From JAOUGY01 sp963825585 (GTDB taxonomy: Bacteria > Actinomycetota > Acidimicrobiia > Spongiisociales > ZC4RG35), in NCBI GenBank assembly GCA_963825585.1, contig CAWGTX010000005.1:86290-150289 (forward strand): DNA of 64,000 nt, in the 5' to 3' direction. This document shows, one piece after another, positions 10,337-19,357 of this stretch. A model generated the notes under the pieces. That model did no database searches. It was not told where the DNA came from and worked only from the letters and a program-made list of their open reading frames with translations. The position numbers and the translations under genes were made by a program. Each line of letters opens with the position of its first letter. Within the stretch, counting starts at the first letter, position 1.

Positions 10337-10765
10337 TCATTGGTGGACCAGCGGTCGCCGCTCCGGTGTGGGCGTCCTCGATACCTGGGCGCGCGACCTC
10401 GTCTCGGTCTCCGCCAGGGCGGTGTGGTGAACCGTCGAGATCAGCCAGAGCACGATCATCGTGCCCATGACCACGCCGAGCGCCACTTCGCTGGCGTCGA
10501 CGAGCATCACGACGCCGGCGGCGAGCGCAACCAGACCGAGGAGTGTGGTCACGGCCACGTACAGCCTGTTGCCGTGCAGCAGCCGATCGAAGCCGGGTAC
10601 CACGGCTCCCGCGGAGGCGACCAAGCCAAGGCCGAGGATGGTCACTCCCGTTACCCGGATGCTGTCCATCCCTGGTAGGGCCGACCCGGTCAACCACAGC
10701 ACGTACGCCACCGCGGCCAATCCAACCAGAACCGTGGCGATGCGGTCTCTGGTAGGGATTCGCAT
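10337..10765 (-). CDS. Small four-helix membrane protein, hypothetical
   Basis: 142 residues with four hydrophobic segments (about residues 10-30, 38-58, 66-88, 95-115) and a short basic cytoplasmic tail. The start ATG 10765 has GGAAGGAG at good spacing. The gene lies 76 bases upstream of the ABC ATPase on the same strand and could be the first gene of that operon. I do not recognise a named family. Confidence 0.65.
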   Translation of the reverse strand: MRIPTRDRIATVLVGLAAVAYVLWLTGSALPGMDSIRVTGVTILGLGLVASAGAVVPGFDRLLHGNRLYVAVTTLLGLVALAAGVVMLVDASEVALGVVMGTMIVLWLISTVHHTALAETETRSRAQVSRTPTPERRPLVHQ

Positions 10766-11000
10766 GGTTCGCTCCTTCCCGGTGCCCGCCGAGGGGACAC
10801 CCCATGTCCGGGCACCCTCACAGCACAGCTTCGGGTGGCGGTGCCGTGTCGCGCAAGGGGCGGTGGTCCTGTTCTGGTGCGGCTCCGGAGACGATCACTG
10901 CTTCGCTTCCGAGGTTGCGAAGCGCAGCCGGCGCATGCCTTCACTCGACCGGTCGTCGCCGACACACCTCGGCCCGTTCCGGTGGTTTCGGCGGCGTGGG

Positions 11001-12147
11001 TCACACGACCTTCGATACTCCCGGCAGCCTGAGAGCCAACGCACCCAATCCGAAGCTGAACAGCACCCCCAGGATCGAAACACCCAGGTATTCGATCTCC
11101 GGTGCCAGGTCGATCAGCCTGCTCGCCAGCACCAGCCATACGAGCACGATCTGATGGATCACGAAGGCGGCGAACGCCGCCCGGCTCATGGCACGGGCCA
11201 GCGGCCCCTGGCTGTTCCAGCGGCGGGTGAAGACGTCGACCAGCCACAGCGCCGTCGTCACCATGAGCGTCGCCTCCAGCAACGCCATGATCAGCGACAG
11301 CAACGTCCCTCCACCGGCGAACGCTTCCATCTCCGCCCCGGTGAGCTGTGAGACGGCGACGATGTACACGGCGATGCCGGTCGCAGTGGACCAGGCGACT
11401 CGCCGGGCGATGCGGCCGACCTGCTCGTCGACCGGGTCGACCCACCCGCGTTCCGCCGCCAGCACCCCGAGGGTGAACCCGGTGATCCAGGCCGGAGCCT
11501 GGCCGAGGGCGAGTCGCCAAACCTCCACCCCGAGCGGCACCCAGAGTCGGATCACGTACGAGGCGGCCGCCATGGCGCCCACGGCGAATGACGAGTGTCG
11601 CCAGGCGGGGCGGCGCCGGTGAGACGGGGAGGGGCGGTCGGATGGTGCGCACCACGGCGTATCCGATCGAGAACACCAGCAACACGCCCAGGAACCAGGT
11701 GGGCCCGGGTGCCGGCGGCCACCAGACCTCGGGCAGGAAGGCGAGAAAGCCCCGATCCCACCCCTGCCACCCCGGGTCGACATATTCGACCAGCGGGCTG
11801 ATGAACACGATGAAGAACAGCATCGGTAGGCCGAGTCTGAGCAGCCGACCTTTCAGGAATGGCCCGAGACCCTTTCGTTGCAGCGACCGCGGGGTGAACA
11901 TCCCGGCCACGAAGAAGAAGACCGGGATGGCGAACAGCGCCGTCACCACCGACATGAGGACGAGGACCGTGAGCAGCGGCTCCCGAACCGGGGTTTCGGT
12001 GAACACCCAGTCCCCCACACCGGTCCACGCCATGGTGGCGTGCCCGACGATGACCCCGATGACGAGTACCACCTTGAGGTTGTCGATCGAGCGTGAACGG
12101 GTGCCGCCAGCCGGCAGGCGGTCCAGGACTGACGGATCCGTCGTCAT
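11001..12147 (-). CDS. Acyltransferase-3 family membrane protein (one frameshift)
   Basis: A multi-pass membrane protein of the acyltransferase-3/OafA group. The N-terminus RSIDNLKVVLVIGVIVGHA contains the family R-x(n)-H pattern in its first helix, and the FFVAGMFTPRSLQRKG segment is typical. About ten helices follow, ending with FAAFVIHQIVLVWLVL. The first frame carries residues 1 to about 175 and the second carries the rest. They join near 11590-11640 in a GC-run, so the break is probably a single-base error. GGAGGA precedes ATG 12147. Such enzymes O-acylate sugars, lipids or peptidoglycan; the substrate here is unknown. Confidence 0.75.
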
Positions 12148-12301
12148 GGTTCCTCCGATGTCTCGCATCCCCAGCCAACCACGCTTCGGAGGCTCCGTGT
12201 AGGGGCCAAGGTCGGAGTGCCGGGAGTGTCGGTGGTTCGACTCGAAGGCGGGACCTCCTCCTCCTGCGCCGAGGGCAGCCCAGCCGTGCGACGACCTCGA
12301 C

Positions 12302-12394
12302 ATGGAGATCAGCGGCTCGGGCAACGTCGAATACCTGGGTGACCAATCGCTTCGGACCGACATCTCGGGGTCGGGTGACGTGAGCCGTGGTTGA
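12302..12394 (+). pseudogene. C-terminal remnant of a DUF2807 (GIN-domain) adhesin-like protein
   Basis: About 33 in-frame codons ending at TGA 12392-12394 read DDLDMEISGSGNVEYLG and then DISGSGDVSRG. This has the repeating SGSGxV beta-helix pattern of DUF2807/GIN-domain proteins. Nothing upstream continues the domain in any frame before the neighbouring gene, so only the tail survives. It is either a deletion remnant or an assembly deletion. Confidence 0.6.
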
Positions 12395-12480
12395 CGACTG
12401 TGACCGAATCGTTACGTCGCGGCGACGGCGGTGATACCCGCCCTGCCGACGATGAGGGTGTAGCGATGAGAGGAGCACAC

Positions 12481-13311
12481 ATGAGGAATTCCATCAGTCG
12501 ACCGCTGGCACTGGTCCTCGGTCTTGCGCTGTTGACTTCGGCCTGTGGCGTCGGTGAAACCGCCGATTCCACCGTGACGACCGAAGCGCCGACCACCTCG
12601 GCCACCGAGATGCCGGCCACCACGACCACGTCGGAGTCGCCCACGACCACCGTCACCAACGCCCCCACCACCACCACAACGACCACCGTGCCGACGTCCA
12701 CCACCACGGCTGGACCGACCACGACGACCGTGGCCGGTGAGGCGGTCGACCTCGGACCGCTGGCCGGTGACGTGCTGGGCGTGGTGGGCGTCCGCCACGA
12801 CGACGTGCTGAACGTCCGGTCCGGTCCCGGCGTCGGGTACTCGATCCTCACCGGTCTCGATCCGCTCGAGGACGAGGTCGTCGCCAAGGGCAACACCTGG
12901 TACATCCCGGGTGCCTTCTGGATCGAGGTCGAGGCGGATGGTGTGGAGGGTTGGGTCAACCTCCGGTACATCGCCTATCTGGGCGACACCGACGACATGA
13001 CCTCCCGGGTGATCGCCGATCTCGGTGAGAGGCCAGAGGCCGAGACGATGCTCGACCTCGGCATGATCGTGGCCGAGGCGGTGGCCTACGAGGGCGAGGG
13101 CGCACGCGACCCGGTGGTATCGGTGGCGCCGAGTGTGGGTGATCTCGGCGAGGTGACCATCGACGTGCTCGGCCTCGCCGACGACAGCATCGGTGGATAC
13201 CGGCTGCACGTGTTCGGCATGCCGTCCGAGAGCGGAGAGGGCTTCGGTCTGGGTTCGGTGGAGGCCACCGTATTGTGCATCCGGGGTGTGAGTGGGGGTA
13301 TCTGCATCTGA
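12481..13311 (+). CDS. Secreted lipoprotein with SH3b domain
   Basis: A 276-residue lipoprotein. The basic N-terminus and hydrophobic stretch lead into the lipobox LLTSAC, with the cysteine at residue 21. A Thr/Pro-rich linker of about 60 residues spans to residue 80. It is followed by an SH3b-like bacterial domain (VLNVRSGPGVGYSILTGL ... EGWVNLRYIAYLG) that may bind cell wall. The C-terminal 100 residues are a beta-rich domain of unknown identity. GAGAGGAG lies upstream of ATG 12481, favouring this start over upstream ones. A perfect 32-base palindrome follows the stop. Confidence 0.8.
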   Translation: MRNSISRPLALVLGLALLTSACGVGETADSTVTTEAPTTSATEMPATTTTSESPTTTVTNAPTTTTTTTVPTSTTTAGPTTTTVAGEAVDLGPLAGDVLGVVGVRHDDVLNVRSGPGVGYSILTGLDPLEDEVVAKGNTWYIPGAFWIEVEADGVEGWVNLRYIAYLGDTDDMTSRVIADLGERPEAETMLDLGMIVAEAVAYEGEGARDPVVSVAPSVGDLGEVTIDVLGLADDSIGGYRLHVFGMPSESGEGFGLGSVEATVLCIRGVSGGICI

Positions 13312-13345
13312 CAGATGCTGCGGAGACGAAGAACCACTGAACGGC

Positions 13346-13377
13346 CACGGGGCCCGGTCGATCGACCGGGCCCCGTG
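13346..13377 (+). terminator. Perfect 32-base palindrome after the lipoprotein gene
   Basis: Arms of 16 bases, CACGGGGCCCGGTCGA and its exact complement, start 35 bases after the lipoprotein stop. The remaining 200 bases up to the flavodoxin stop contain no convincing gene. Confidence 0.65.
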
Positions 13378-13573
13378 TTGGCATGCCCTCCGATGCCGGG
13401 ATGGGCCACGAACTGGTCAACCCGTCGCCACCCCGAGCGCAACCGAGAAGAAGCCAGTGGGGCGCCACCAGCGCGGCCGGCTACGCCGGCTGTGCCCACC
13501 CCGTGCGAACCGGCTCGGGAGCGGGTCGGAGTGTCGGAGTCGCAAGAGGGGTTCCGGTGCGAGATTGCATGGA

Positions 13574-14096
13574 TCACACCACCGCGTCGGAGCGGTGGGT
13601 TGCGACCCGCCCCAGCCGGTCACCCCAGGCGCGAGCTCGTTCCAGCTCTCCCGCCTTCAGAGCCTGATCGACCTCGACGTCCCTGACGGCGACGTAGAAA
13701 TCCTCGGGGGCGCAGATGAGATGCCGCCCCTTCGAACGGAGCCGTCGCCCGATGGCGGCGGCCGCCGAACCGAGCGGCCCGGAGACCCGGGTCCCGAATG
13801 CGGCGGCTTCACCGGGACCGGAAATCCAGTGAGGCGAGCCACTCCCGCGCCCCATCGCCTCGCGAGACCAGCGCCCGCTCGGTCTTGCCGGCGGCGTCGC
13901 GCCGGGTGGGCGGCTTGCTGAGCCCGAAGGCGTGGGTGGGCGCTCCCACCACCAGCAGATCGGCGACCGGTGCCGTGGGCGCATCCCCCACCTCGAACAC
14001 CTCTACCGAGCCATGGCCTGCCAGGCCGTGGGCGATCTCCTCGGCGATGGCGCGGGTGTTCCCGAACATCGACTCGTAGACAACGACCACGTGCAT
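13574..14096 (-). CDS. Flavodoxin-like protein, copy 1 (one frameshift)
   Basis: A flavodoxin-domain protein of about 173 residues with the FMN phosphate loop YESMFGNTRAIAEE at the N-terminus, followed by VVGAPTHAFGLS. The frame breaks near 13820-13835; the other frame continues with AAFGTRVSGPLGSAAAAIG and APEDFYVAVRDVEVDQALK. The intact paralogue at 26735-27256 aligns across the break, proving that one base was gained or lost. GGAGGAG precedes ATG 14096. Its electron donor and acceptor are unknown. Confidence 0.75.
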
Positions 14097-14617
14097 CGAC
14101 TCCTCCTTCGGCGCGCTCTTCGACAGCTCCCACTGGGAGTCCGCCTCCACACGACACTGCCAGGACGGGGCCGCCCTGACTAGAGCCGATGTGCCGGGCC
14201 GGACAGAGAGACGGCTGGGACCTGCGCGGTTCCGGTGGTACGGGGGTGAGCAAGCGCCGCGGGGGCGGACCCTGAGCACGCGGCCATCACGGCGAGCCGG
14301 GGATCTGTTTCACCATTCTCGGCGATCGACCGGCCCCTCGATCGTCGGCGCATCCGACGAGGGTGTGATGCGGTCAGACGTCGGCAGTGGCGCGCCGCCA
14401 CTTGTGGTCGACGCCCTGGCCCACCACGGCTCGAAGTGGGGTTGAGTAGCCTCGGACCAGGCTGAAAGGTGGCCGGGTCATGTCCACTCGGGAACCTGGC
14501 TCGGTGGAGCATCGCGACGACGTCGTTCACGCGCCGGCGTGAGAAGGGAGCCTCAGGTCAGCCACCCGTGTGCACCCACCTAGCGACCTGTTTGAAGTCC
14601 TCTGCAAGGAGTCCGAC
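14097..14617. other. Stretch without a recognisable gene
   Basis: About 520 bases between the divergent flavodoxin and membrane-protein genes. Frames of up to 116 codons exist on both strands, but they have arginine-rich, low-complexity composition typical of GC-rich shadow frames. Promoters of both flanking genes should lie here. I see no clear RNA gene or repeat. Confidence 0.5.
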
Positions 14618-15523
14618 GTGAGCTTGCCCAACCTGCTCGACCTCGTCATCGGCCTGTTGTTCGTCTTCATGGTGTTCAGCCTGATCGCCTCTGGTGTCTA
14701 CGAGTCGGGAGCCCGGATGTTGGCCACTCGGCCCCGCACCCTGTGGAAGTCGCTCCGCGGCCTGCTCGACCCCGACGACTCCGGGGGCGATCGGCGACCG
14801 ATGGTCGAAGCATCGGCCCGGGAGACACTGACCGACGTGCTCTACGCCCATCCGCTGGTCCGCCAATTGGAAGGCCGACGTCACACCGACGCCTTCAAAC
14901 GGTCGCGCATCGCTCACATCCCCAACACCGACTTCGCCCAGGCCCTGATCGACGTGATCGCGCCCGCCGGCGACACCGGGACCACCCTGGACGACTTCCG
15001 CAGGAGCGTGCGGGATTCGGAGCTTCTGCCCGAAGGGCTGAAACGGTCGCTGTTGGCGATCGTGGCCGACGCCGACGGGAGCCTGGATCGGGCCCGGGTG
15101 GACATCGGGGACTGGTTCGACGCTCGGATGACCGCCGTGTCCCGCTACTACAAACGAAATACCCGATACGTGATGGCGGCGATCGGTGTGGTGGTGGCGA
15201 TCGGGTTCAACGTCGACGCCATCGGAGTCACCCGCTCGCTGTACGAGGACGATGCACTGAGGGCGGCCGTGTCAGCCCAGGCCGACGCAATCATCGAGGC
15301 GTGCCAGAACGAAGCCGACGATGCCGACTCGGTCACGTCCTGTATTCACACCGAGCTCGAAGACAGCGGCGCCACGGGCGACCTCCCGGTCGGGTGGACC
15401 AGCGATCGCCGTGACGTCGACCTCGGGAGTGTCCTCGGTTGGCTGATCGCCGGTGTCGCCATCGGCCAGGGTGCACCCTTCTGGTTCGACCTGCTTCGTC
15501 GCGCCGGCAGTGTGAGGAAATAG
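14618..15523 (+). CDS. Membrane protein of unknown function with large cytoplasmic domain
   Basis: GTG 14618 is chosen because AAGGAG lies 8 bases upstream and the first residues then start a membrane helix (LLDLVIGLLFVFMVFSLIASGVY). A cytoplasmic domain of about 140 residues follows. Two more membrane segments lie near residues 185-205 and 270-290. The segment DWFDARMTAVSRYYKRNTRY before the second helix is characteristic of a conserved bacterial membrane family I recall without a function. No catalytic motif is visible. Confidence 0.7.
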   Translation: MSLPNLLDLVIGLLFVFMVFSLIASGVYESGARMLATRPRTLWKSLRGLLDPDDSGGDRRPMVEASARETLTDVLYAHPLVRQLEGRRHTDAFKRSRIAHIPNTDFAQALIDVIAPAGDTGTTLDDFRRSVRDSELLPEGLKRSLLAIVADADGSLDRARVDIGDWFDARMTAVSRYYKRNTRYVMAAIGVVVAIGFNVDAIGVTRSLYEDDALRAAVSAQADAIIEACQNEADDADSVTSCIHTELEDSGATGDLPVGWTSDRRDVDLGSVLGWLIAGVAIGQGAPFWFDLLRRAGSVRK

Positions 15524-15589
15524 CCGCGGACGCCCGAGAGCAGATCGTCACCGTCTTCGACCGTGTGGGCGAGATCGCATGCCGGTCTC

Positions 15590-15703
15590 ATGACCATCGC
15601 AGATCGGCTCGACGCCGCACTCGAGGCTGTCGGCCCGGCTCATCACGCCGCCTACCTCGAAACCGATGGATACGACCCCGAGTGGCTGCTCTGGTACGCC
15701 GAG
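15590..15703 (+). pseudogene. Truncated N-terminal fragment of a small acidic protein
   Basis: The frame starts MTIADRLDAALEAVGPAHHA and runs to DGYDPEWLLWYAE. It resembles the beginning of a short actinobacterial protein family with a conserved ETDG-DPEW-WYA pattern. After the glutamate the sequence becomes arginine/glycine-rich and runs into the next gene, so only about 38 residues look genuine. No alternative frame restores it. Confidence 0.4.
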
Positions 15704-15799
15704 TCCGGCCGTGGCGGAGGGACTCGCCGCGTGAACGACGGACGGATTCGTCGTGGACAGCTGCCGGTTCCCGGCTTCACTGGGAGGGGTGATGAAACA

Positions 15800-15820
15800 C
15801 CGCCCCGGGTGTCGGGGCGG
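15800..15820. terminator. Short GC hairpin upstream of the thermonuclease-like gene
   Basis: CCGCCCCG and CGGGGCGG form a perfect 8-bp stem with a GGTGT loop. It lies 24 bases before ATG 15844 and could terminate upstream transcripts or shape the 5' leader. Confidence 0.35.
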
Positions 15821-15843
15821 AGACGCTCGAGAGGGGGGCCTCC

Positions 15844-17287
15844 ATGCGAGCTGGGTGGTATCGATTCTGGTCGCCGCAGACGTGGCGTGACTGGTCCGGC
15901 GCTCGACGTGTGTGGTCCGACCACCAACGGGCCCGGTCGTCCCTGGCCGCCCGCATCGCCGCCGCCGATGCCGAGATCCGCAGCGCTTCCGAGCAATTCA
16001 TCCGAGCCGACCGCAACCATCGCTGGGCCTCCGAGCTGAATCCGGTTGAACTGCCGATCCGCATGAAGCGTGGCGAGATCGGACTGGGACGGGTGCAAAG
16101 CGTGGAGCTGCTCGAGACCCGGCGCCGTGACGGCGCCGACGTGTGGACGGTGGTCGATCGGGGGGCCGTGCTGTTCACGAACCAGCGGATGGTGTTCGAC
16201 GGTGCCAAGGAAGTGTCATTCGTCTTCGCCGACATCACGGCCGACTCGGTCGGTCCCGACGGTTGGACGGTGGCGGTGTCGTCCCGCAAACGTTCGCACA
16301 CCCTGGCCGGGCCCATCGAACAGCTGATGGTGTGCAGGCAGGCGGTGGCCGACGGCACCGGTGGCACCGATCCCCGCTTCAGGTGGCGGGTGCTGATGGA
16401 CGAGTCGACCGAGCGTCGGCGCCGCGCCGAAGGCGCCCACCGGGAGAGCGTGGCCGAGCTCGACGGACTCTCCCGTCCGGACCGCCCGGTCAGCCCGGCC
16501 TGGGTTCCGGCGGGGGTGGCGGTGGCTCTCGCTCTCGCTCTCCCCGGGCCGGCCGTTGCACCGCCAGACACCACGGTGGTGGAGGCCCTTGTGACCACCA
16601 CCACCGGCGCCACCCCTGAGCCGACGGTGCTCGGTGTCACCGTGACCAGCGAGGCGAGCGAGGGCATGGTCGCCAGGGTGGTCGAGGTGTTGTCGGCCGA
16701 CACCGTGTCGGTGCGGTTGGCTTCGGGTGAGCGGGTGAGTGTCCGACTGGCCGGTGTGGAGGGGGTGGATTCGGTGGGTCCGGCCGCCCGCCAGATGCTG
16801 GCGCAGTTGATCGGCGGCCAGGACGTGGAACTGGTGACCGACGCCGCCGCCGGCGCCCACCATTACTACCTGTACCTGGACGGGTCGCTGGTGAACACCG
16901 AGCTGGTGAGCCGTGGTCTCGCCCGGTCCAGCGGAGCCGGGCTGGCGCTGGCCGACCTGTTCGTGACCGCCGCTGCGTCGGCCGAACAGCAGGCGGTGGG
17001 CATCTGGGCCCCGACACCCCACCACCACGTCGTCGTCGACCTCGAGCACCTCCACCACCACTACGACGACCGAGCCCACCACGACCACCACCACCGAGCC
17101 GGTGACGACCACAACGGAGTCGGGCTGTCATCCCTCGTACGAGGGTGCGTGTGTCCCGGTGAATGTGGCGGATGTCGACTGCGCCGGTGGAAGCGGCAAC
17201 GGTCCGTTCTACGTCGGTCGTGTCACTGTGGTGGGACCGGACGTCTACGACCTCGACCGGGACGGCGACGGCATCGGCTGCGAGTAG
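15844..17287 (+). CDS. Thermonuclease-like (SNase-fold) protein with C-terminal calcium-binding tail (one frameshift)
   Basis: The N-terminal 220 residues look cytoplasmic (KRGEIGLGRVQSVELLETRR, a PH-like stretch VLFTNQRMVFDG). A single membrane helix (residues 222-238) and a Thr-rich spacer follow. A staphylococcal-nuclease-like domain spans VVEVLSADTVSVRLASGERV to RGLARSSG; the usual catalytic arginines and aspartates are only partly conserved, so activity is doubtful. A frameshift in a CCCC run near 17025 then leads into a second Thr/Ser-rich linker. The protein ends YDLDRDGDGIGCE, an excalibur-type calcium-binding motif. The overall order suggests a membrane-anchored extracellular protein. 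Confidence 0.7.
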
Positions 17288-17296
17288 CGGCACGTC

Positions 17297-17337
17297 TGTG
17301 TGCACCAGCGGGCGGAATCCGCCCGCCTGTGCACACA
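17297..17337. terminator. 41-base hairpin bounded by TGTGTGCA and TGCACACA (copy 1)
   Basis: The stem pairs TGTGTGCAC with GTGCACACA and GCGGGCGGA with TCCGCCCGC, with a two-base internal mismatch. It lies between the convergent stops 17287 and 17343. It shares its length and both ends with the hairpin at 39429-39469, so it may be a repeated element acting as a terminator. Confidence 0.6.
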
Positions 17338-17342
17338 ACGCG

Positions 17343-17819
17343 TCACCGGCGGCGTCCCCCAAGGACGAGCAGCGTGATCGTGAAGACGATGGCGAGGGCC
17401 GTCAGCACGACGATGAGCACGATCGTCAGCACCGCCAGGATCGCGCCGAGGACGATCGGGAGTGTGACGGCGGTGGCGGTGACGATCATGACGGCGGTGG
17501 CCCAGTGCTCGGCCCGATTGGCGAACGAGAACCCCGAGGTGGTCGTCACCAACAGCACCGCCACCGCCAGCGCGGCACTGGCCGCCAGGAACAGCCAGCG
17601 GCCGACCCCTCCCAGCGTGGCGATCCAGGCCACATGCCGCATCAACAGCCCTGTGGTCTCCGGTGCCACCCGTTCGTTCAGCATGAGGGCGTGAGCGGGC
17701 ACGGCCATGCCGAGGGCGGCGACCGCCGTCCATGCCGACCTGGCCAGTCGGGGATCGACCGGCACCGGGACTGCCTCGTGGGCGACGCTGACGTCGAGCA
17801 GTTCCTCGATGCGGTTCAT
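17343..17819 (-). CDS. Hypothetical membrane protein
   Basis: 158 residues with a cytoplasmic N-terminus and three to four hydrophobic segments, the last two very long (residues about 108-155, rich in Ile/Leu/Val). The C-terminus ends in GGRRR. The ribosome binding site AGGA lies over the stop region of the upstream gene (17829), so the two genes are co-translated. No family recognised. Confidence 0.65.
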   Translation of the reverse strand: MNRIEELLDVSVAHEAVPVPVDPRLARSAWTAVAALGMAVPAHALMLNERVAPETTGLLMRHVAWIATLGGVGRWLFLAASAALAVAVLLVTTTSGFSFANRAEHWATAVMIVTATAVTLPIVLGAILAVLTIVLIVVLTALAIVFTITLLVLGGRRR

Positions 17820-17828
17820 GTCATTCCT

Positions 17829-18452
17829 TCACCAGTCCCATTGGGCGATGGCCACGAACCCGGCGAGTTCCCCCTCGCCGATCGTGTCGCCGCTCGCCAC
17901 CACCCCGATGAGCACCGGGTCGAGCAGGGCTGTCGCCGCCCCGACCGAACCGACCGCCACCGCCGCCGCTCCGGCTGCCGCCACTCCGAGCGCACGACCG
18001 AGCCGTGCGGACGCCCGGCCCATGGTCTCGCTCAGAACCGAGGTCCCGACGGGTGCCGGCACCGTTGCCTCCTGACCGAACCGCTCCAGCTCATGGGCCG
18101 TCAACGCACGGGGAAGCGCCGACACGTCATCGGTCCATCCCACCGGTGTCTCGTGGGCGATGAGGAGGTCGGCGAAGTCGACGTGTGTGATCCGCTTCAG
18201 GTGGCGTCGCTGCCGGGTGGGGATCGCCATCCGACCGGATCTGACCACCGGGTCGGCGGTCAGCGGCAGCACCACCCAGTTGGACCCTCTCTGATCGAAC
18301 ACGAACGGCCGCCGGGTGAACGGGCCCACTCCGATGGTCCTGACCGGGGCGCCGACGGCAGCGCAGCGTCGGCTCACCCGGGCGAGTCGGAGCTCGATGT
18401 GGTCGGCGATGGCCGGGTCCGGCCCGATGGTTGTCGATGGAAGTGTGTGCAT
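17829..18452 (-). CDS. Hypothetical protein with C-terminal membrane-like helix
   Basis: 207 residues from ATG 18452, which is preferred over the upstream start at 18542 because a GGAAAGGATC-like site precedes it. The N-terminal 150 residues contain a pattern reminiscent of a small globular regulatory domain (GVGPFTRRPFVFDQRGSNWVV, then RRHLKRITHVDFADLL). An alanine/glycine-rich hydrophobic segment lies at residues 165-195. It is the second gene of a three-gene minus-strand cluster. I cannot assign a function. Confidence 0.6.
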   Translation of the reverse strand: MHTLPSTTIGPDPAIADHIELRLARVSRRCAAVGAPVRTIGVGPFTRRPFVFDQRGSNWVVLPLTADPVVRSGRMAIPTRQRRHLKRITHVDFADLLIAHETPVGWTDDVSALPRALTAHELERFGQEATVPAPVGTSVLSETMGRASARLGRALGVAAAGAAAVAVGSVGAATALLDPVLIGVVASGDTIGEGELAGFVAIAQWDW

Positions 18453-18504
18453 GTGTGATCCTTTCCTCGATTGGGGGACGCAGGAGGAGATCCGCCACTG
18501 ACAG

Positions 18505-18657
18505 TCATCCGCCGATGGCACGGAGGAACAGCCAACCGGCAACCCATCCGACGCCGGCAGTGACGACGACGACGAGGCCGGAACGTGCGCGCAGCCGCAT
18601 GGACGGTGTGGGTCGGTGGCGGTGTCGTGGTTCGAGATCGTGGTGTGAATCGGTCAC
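18505..18657 (-). CDS. 50-residue single-pass membrane protein (small ORF)
   Basis: GTG 18657 opens a 50-codon frame with a polar, histidine-rich first half (THSHHD-like, then RHRHRPTPS). It continues with one hydrophobic helix, LVVVVTAGVGWVAGWLFL, and ends RAIGG. The frame stops at 18505, 52 bases before the next gene on the same strand. The helix with an N-terminal arginine cluster is a sensible membrane topology and is unlikely for a shadow frame. Function unknown; it is probably co-transcribed with the two genes downstream. Confidence 0.5.
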   Translation of the reverse strand: MTDSHHDLEPRHRHRPTPSMRLRARSGLVVVVTAGVGWVAGWLFLRAIGG

Positions 18658-18998
18658 GCCCGGGCAGACGCCAGGACGCGGTGTGGACTGACACGGGGGC
18701 CATGCCGTGGCGTCGCCCCTCCGGCCGGAAATATCTACGAATCCGTGTCAGTTTTCTGGTCGGTCGTGCGTCCCACTCCACGTAGGCCAACGGGCCTGCT
18801 TGTCGAGGCCTTGCCTGCCCCGACCCAGTGACGAACAGATCGATATACAGACCGATACAGATGGTGGCGCCTGGGAGGGCACCCGTGTACATGTCGAAGT
18901 CAGGGCCGGCCCGCCGGTCGGTCCGCCAACATCCCGCACCCCGCACGCACCACACCCCTGAATGGTGCCGCTTGTCGGGCCGGGGAGAGGACCCATTC
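18658..18998. other. Intergenic stretch, likely promoters only
   Basis: About 340 bases between divergent small genes. It contains two locally AT-richer patches (near 18728-18760 and 18835-18860) that could hold promoters. Frames on both strands are short or compositionally poor. No RNA gene or repeat was recognised. Confidence 0.45.
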
Positions 18999-19241
18999 AT
19001 GTGGAACCCGAAGGAATGGAAGATTGGGCGCCGGTACGCCGGTCAGACCGCTGAGATGCCGTACGCAGATGCCTGTGCGTGCGGCTGCGGCGTCTCGGAT
19101 GCCGACCGCCGTCAGATACGTTCCGATTTCCTCGACGCCATCATCGATGACGTCGTTCCCACCGCTCCAGTATGGGTTCGTTCCCACGACGACCCCGATG
19201 TGATCTTCACCTATTCGCCGGGAGCTCGCCCCAGCCGCTGA
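18999..19241 (+). CDS. Small hypothetical protein with clustered cysteines
   Basis: An 80-residue protein beginning MWNPKEWKIGRRYAGQ, preceded by GGGGAGAGG. It carries a compact cysteine group CACGCG near residue 28. An acidic segment SDFLDAIIDDVVP and FTYSPGARPSR at the end follow. The cysteine cluster could bind a metal. It is located just upstream of the sigma factor gene and may be its partner, but no family is recognised. Confidence 0.5.
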   Translation: MWNPKEWKIGRRYAGQTAEMPYADACACGCGVSDADRRQIRSDFLDAIIDDVVPTAPVWVRSHDDPDVIFTYSPGARPSR

Positions 19242-19357
19242 AGCCCCGCGAAAAACCCTCGGCATTCATCCGTCGATCTTTGTCAGTATTGGCTGTGTGG
19301 ACGCGTCCTACTGATACGTCCGCCTGGAAAGGAGTCCGGGCGAGAAGGAGGTAGACG

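Noticed and set aside
12601..12740. Short ACC-rich repeats as a possible tandem repeat element
   Set aside because: They encode the Thr-rich linker of the lipoprotein and reflect codon use, not a separate repeat.
14180..14530. Frames of 84-116 codons in the gap before the membrane protein
   Set aside because: Arginine/proline-rich shadow composition, no conserved motif and no ribosome binding site.
17040..17115. Repeated CCACCA/ACGACG units resembling a microsatellite
   Set aside because: In the correct frame they encode the Thr/Ser linker of the thermonuclease-like protein.
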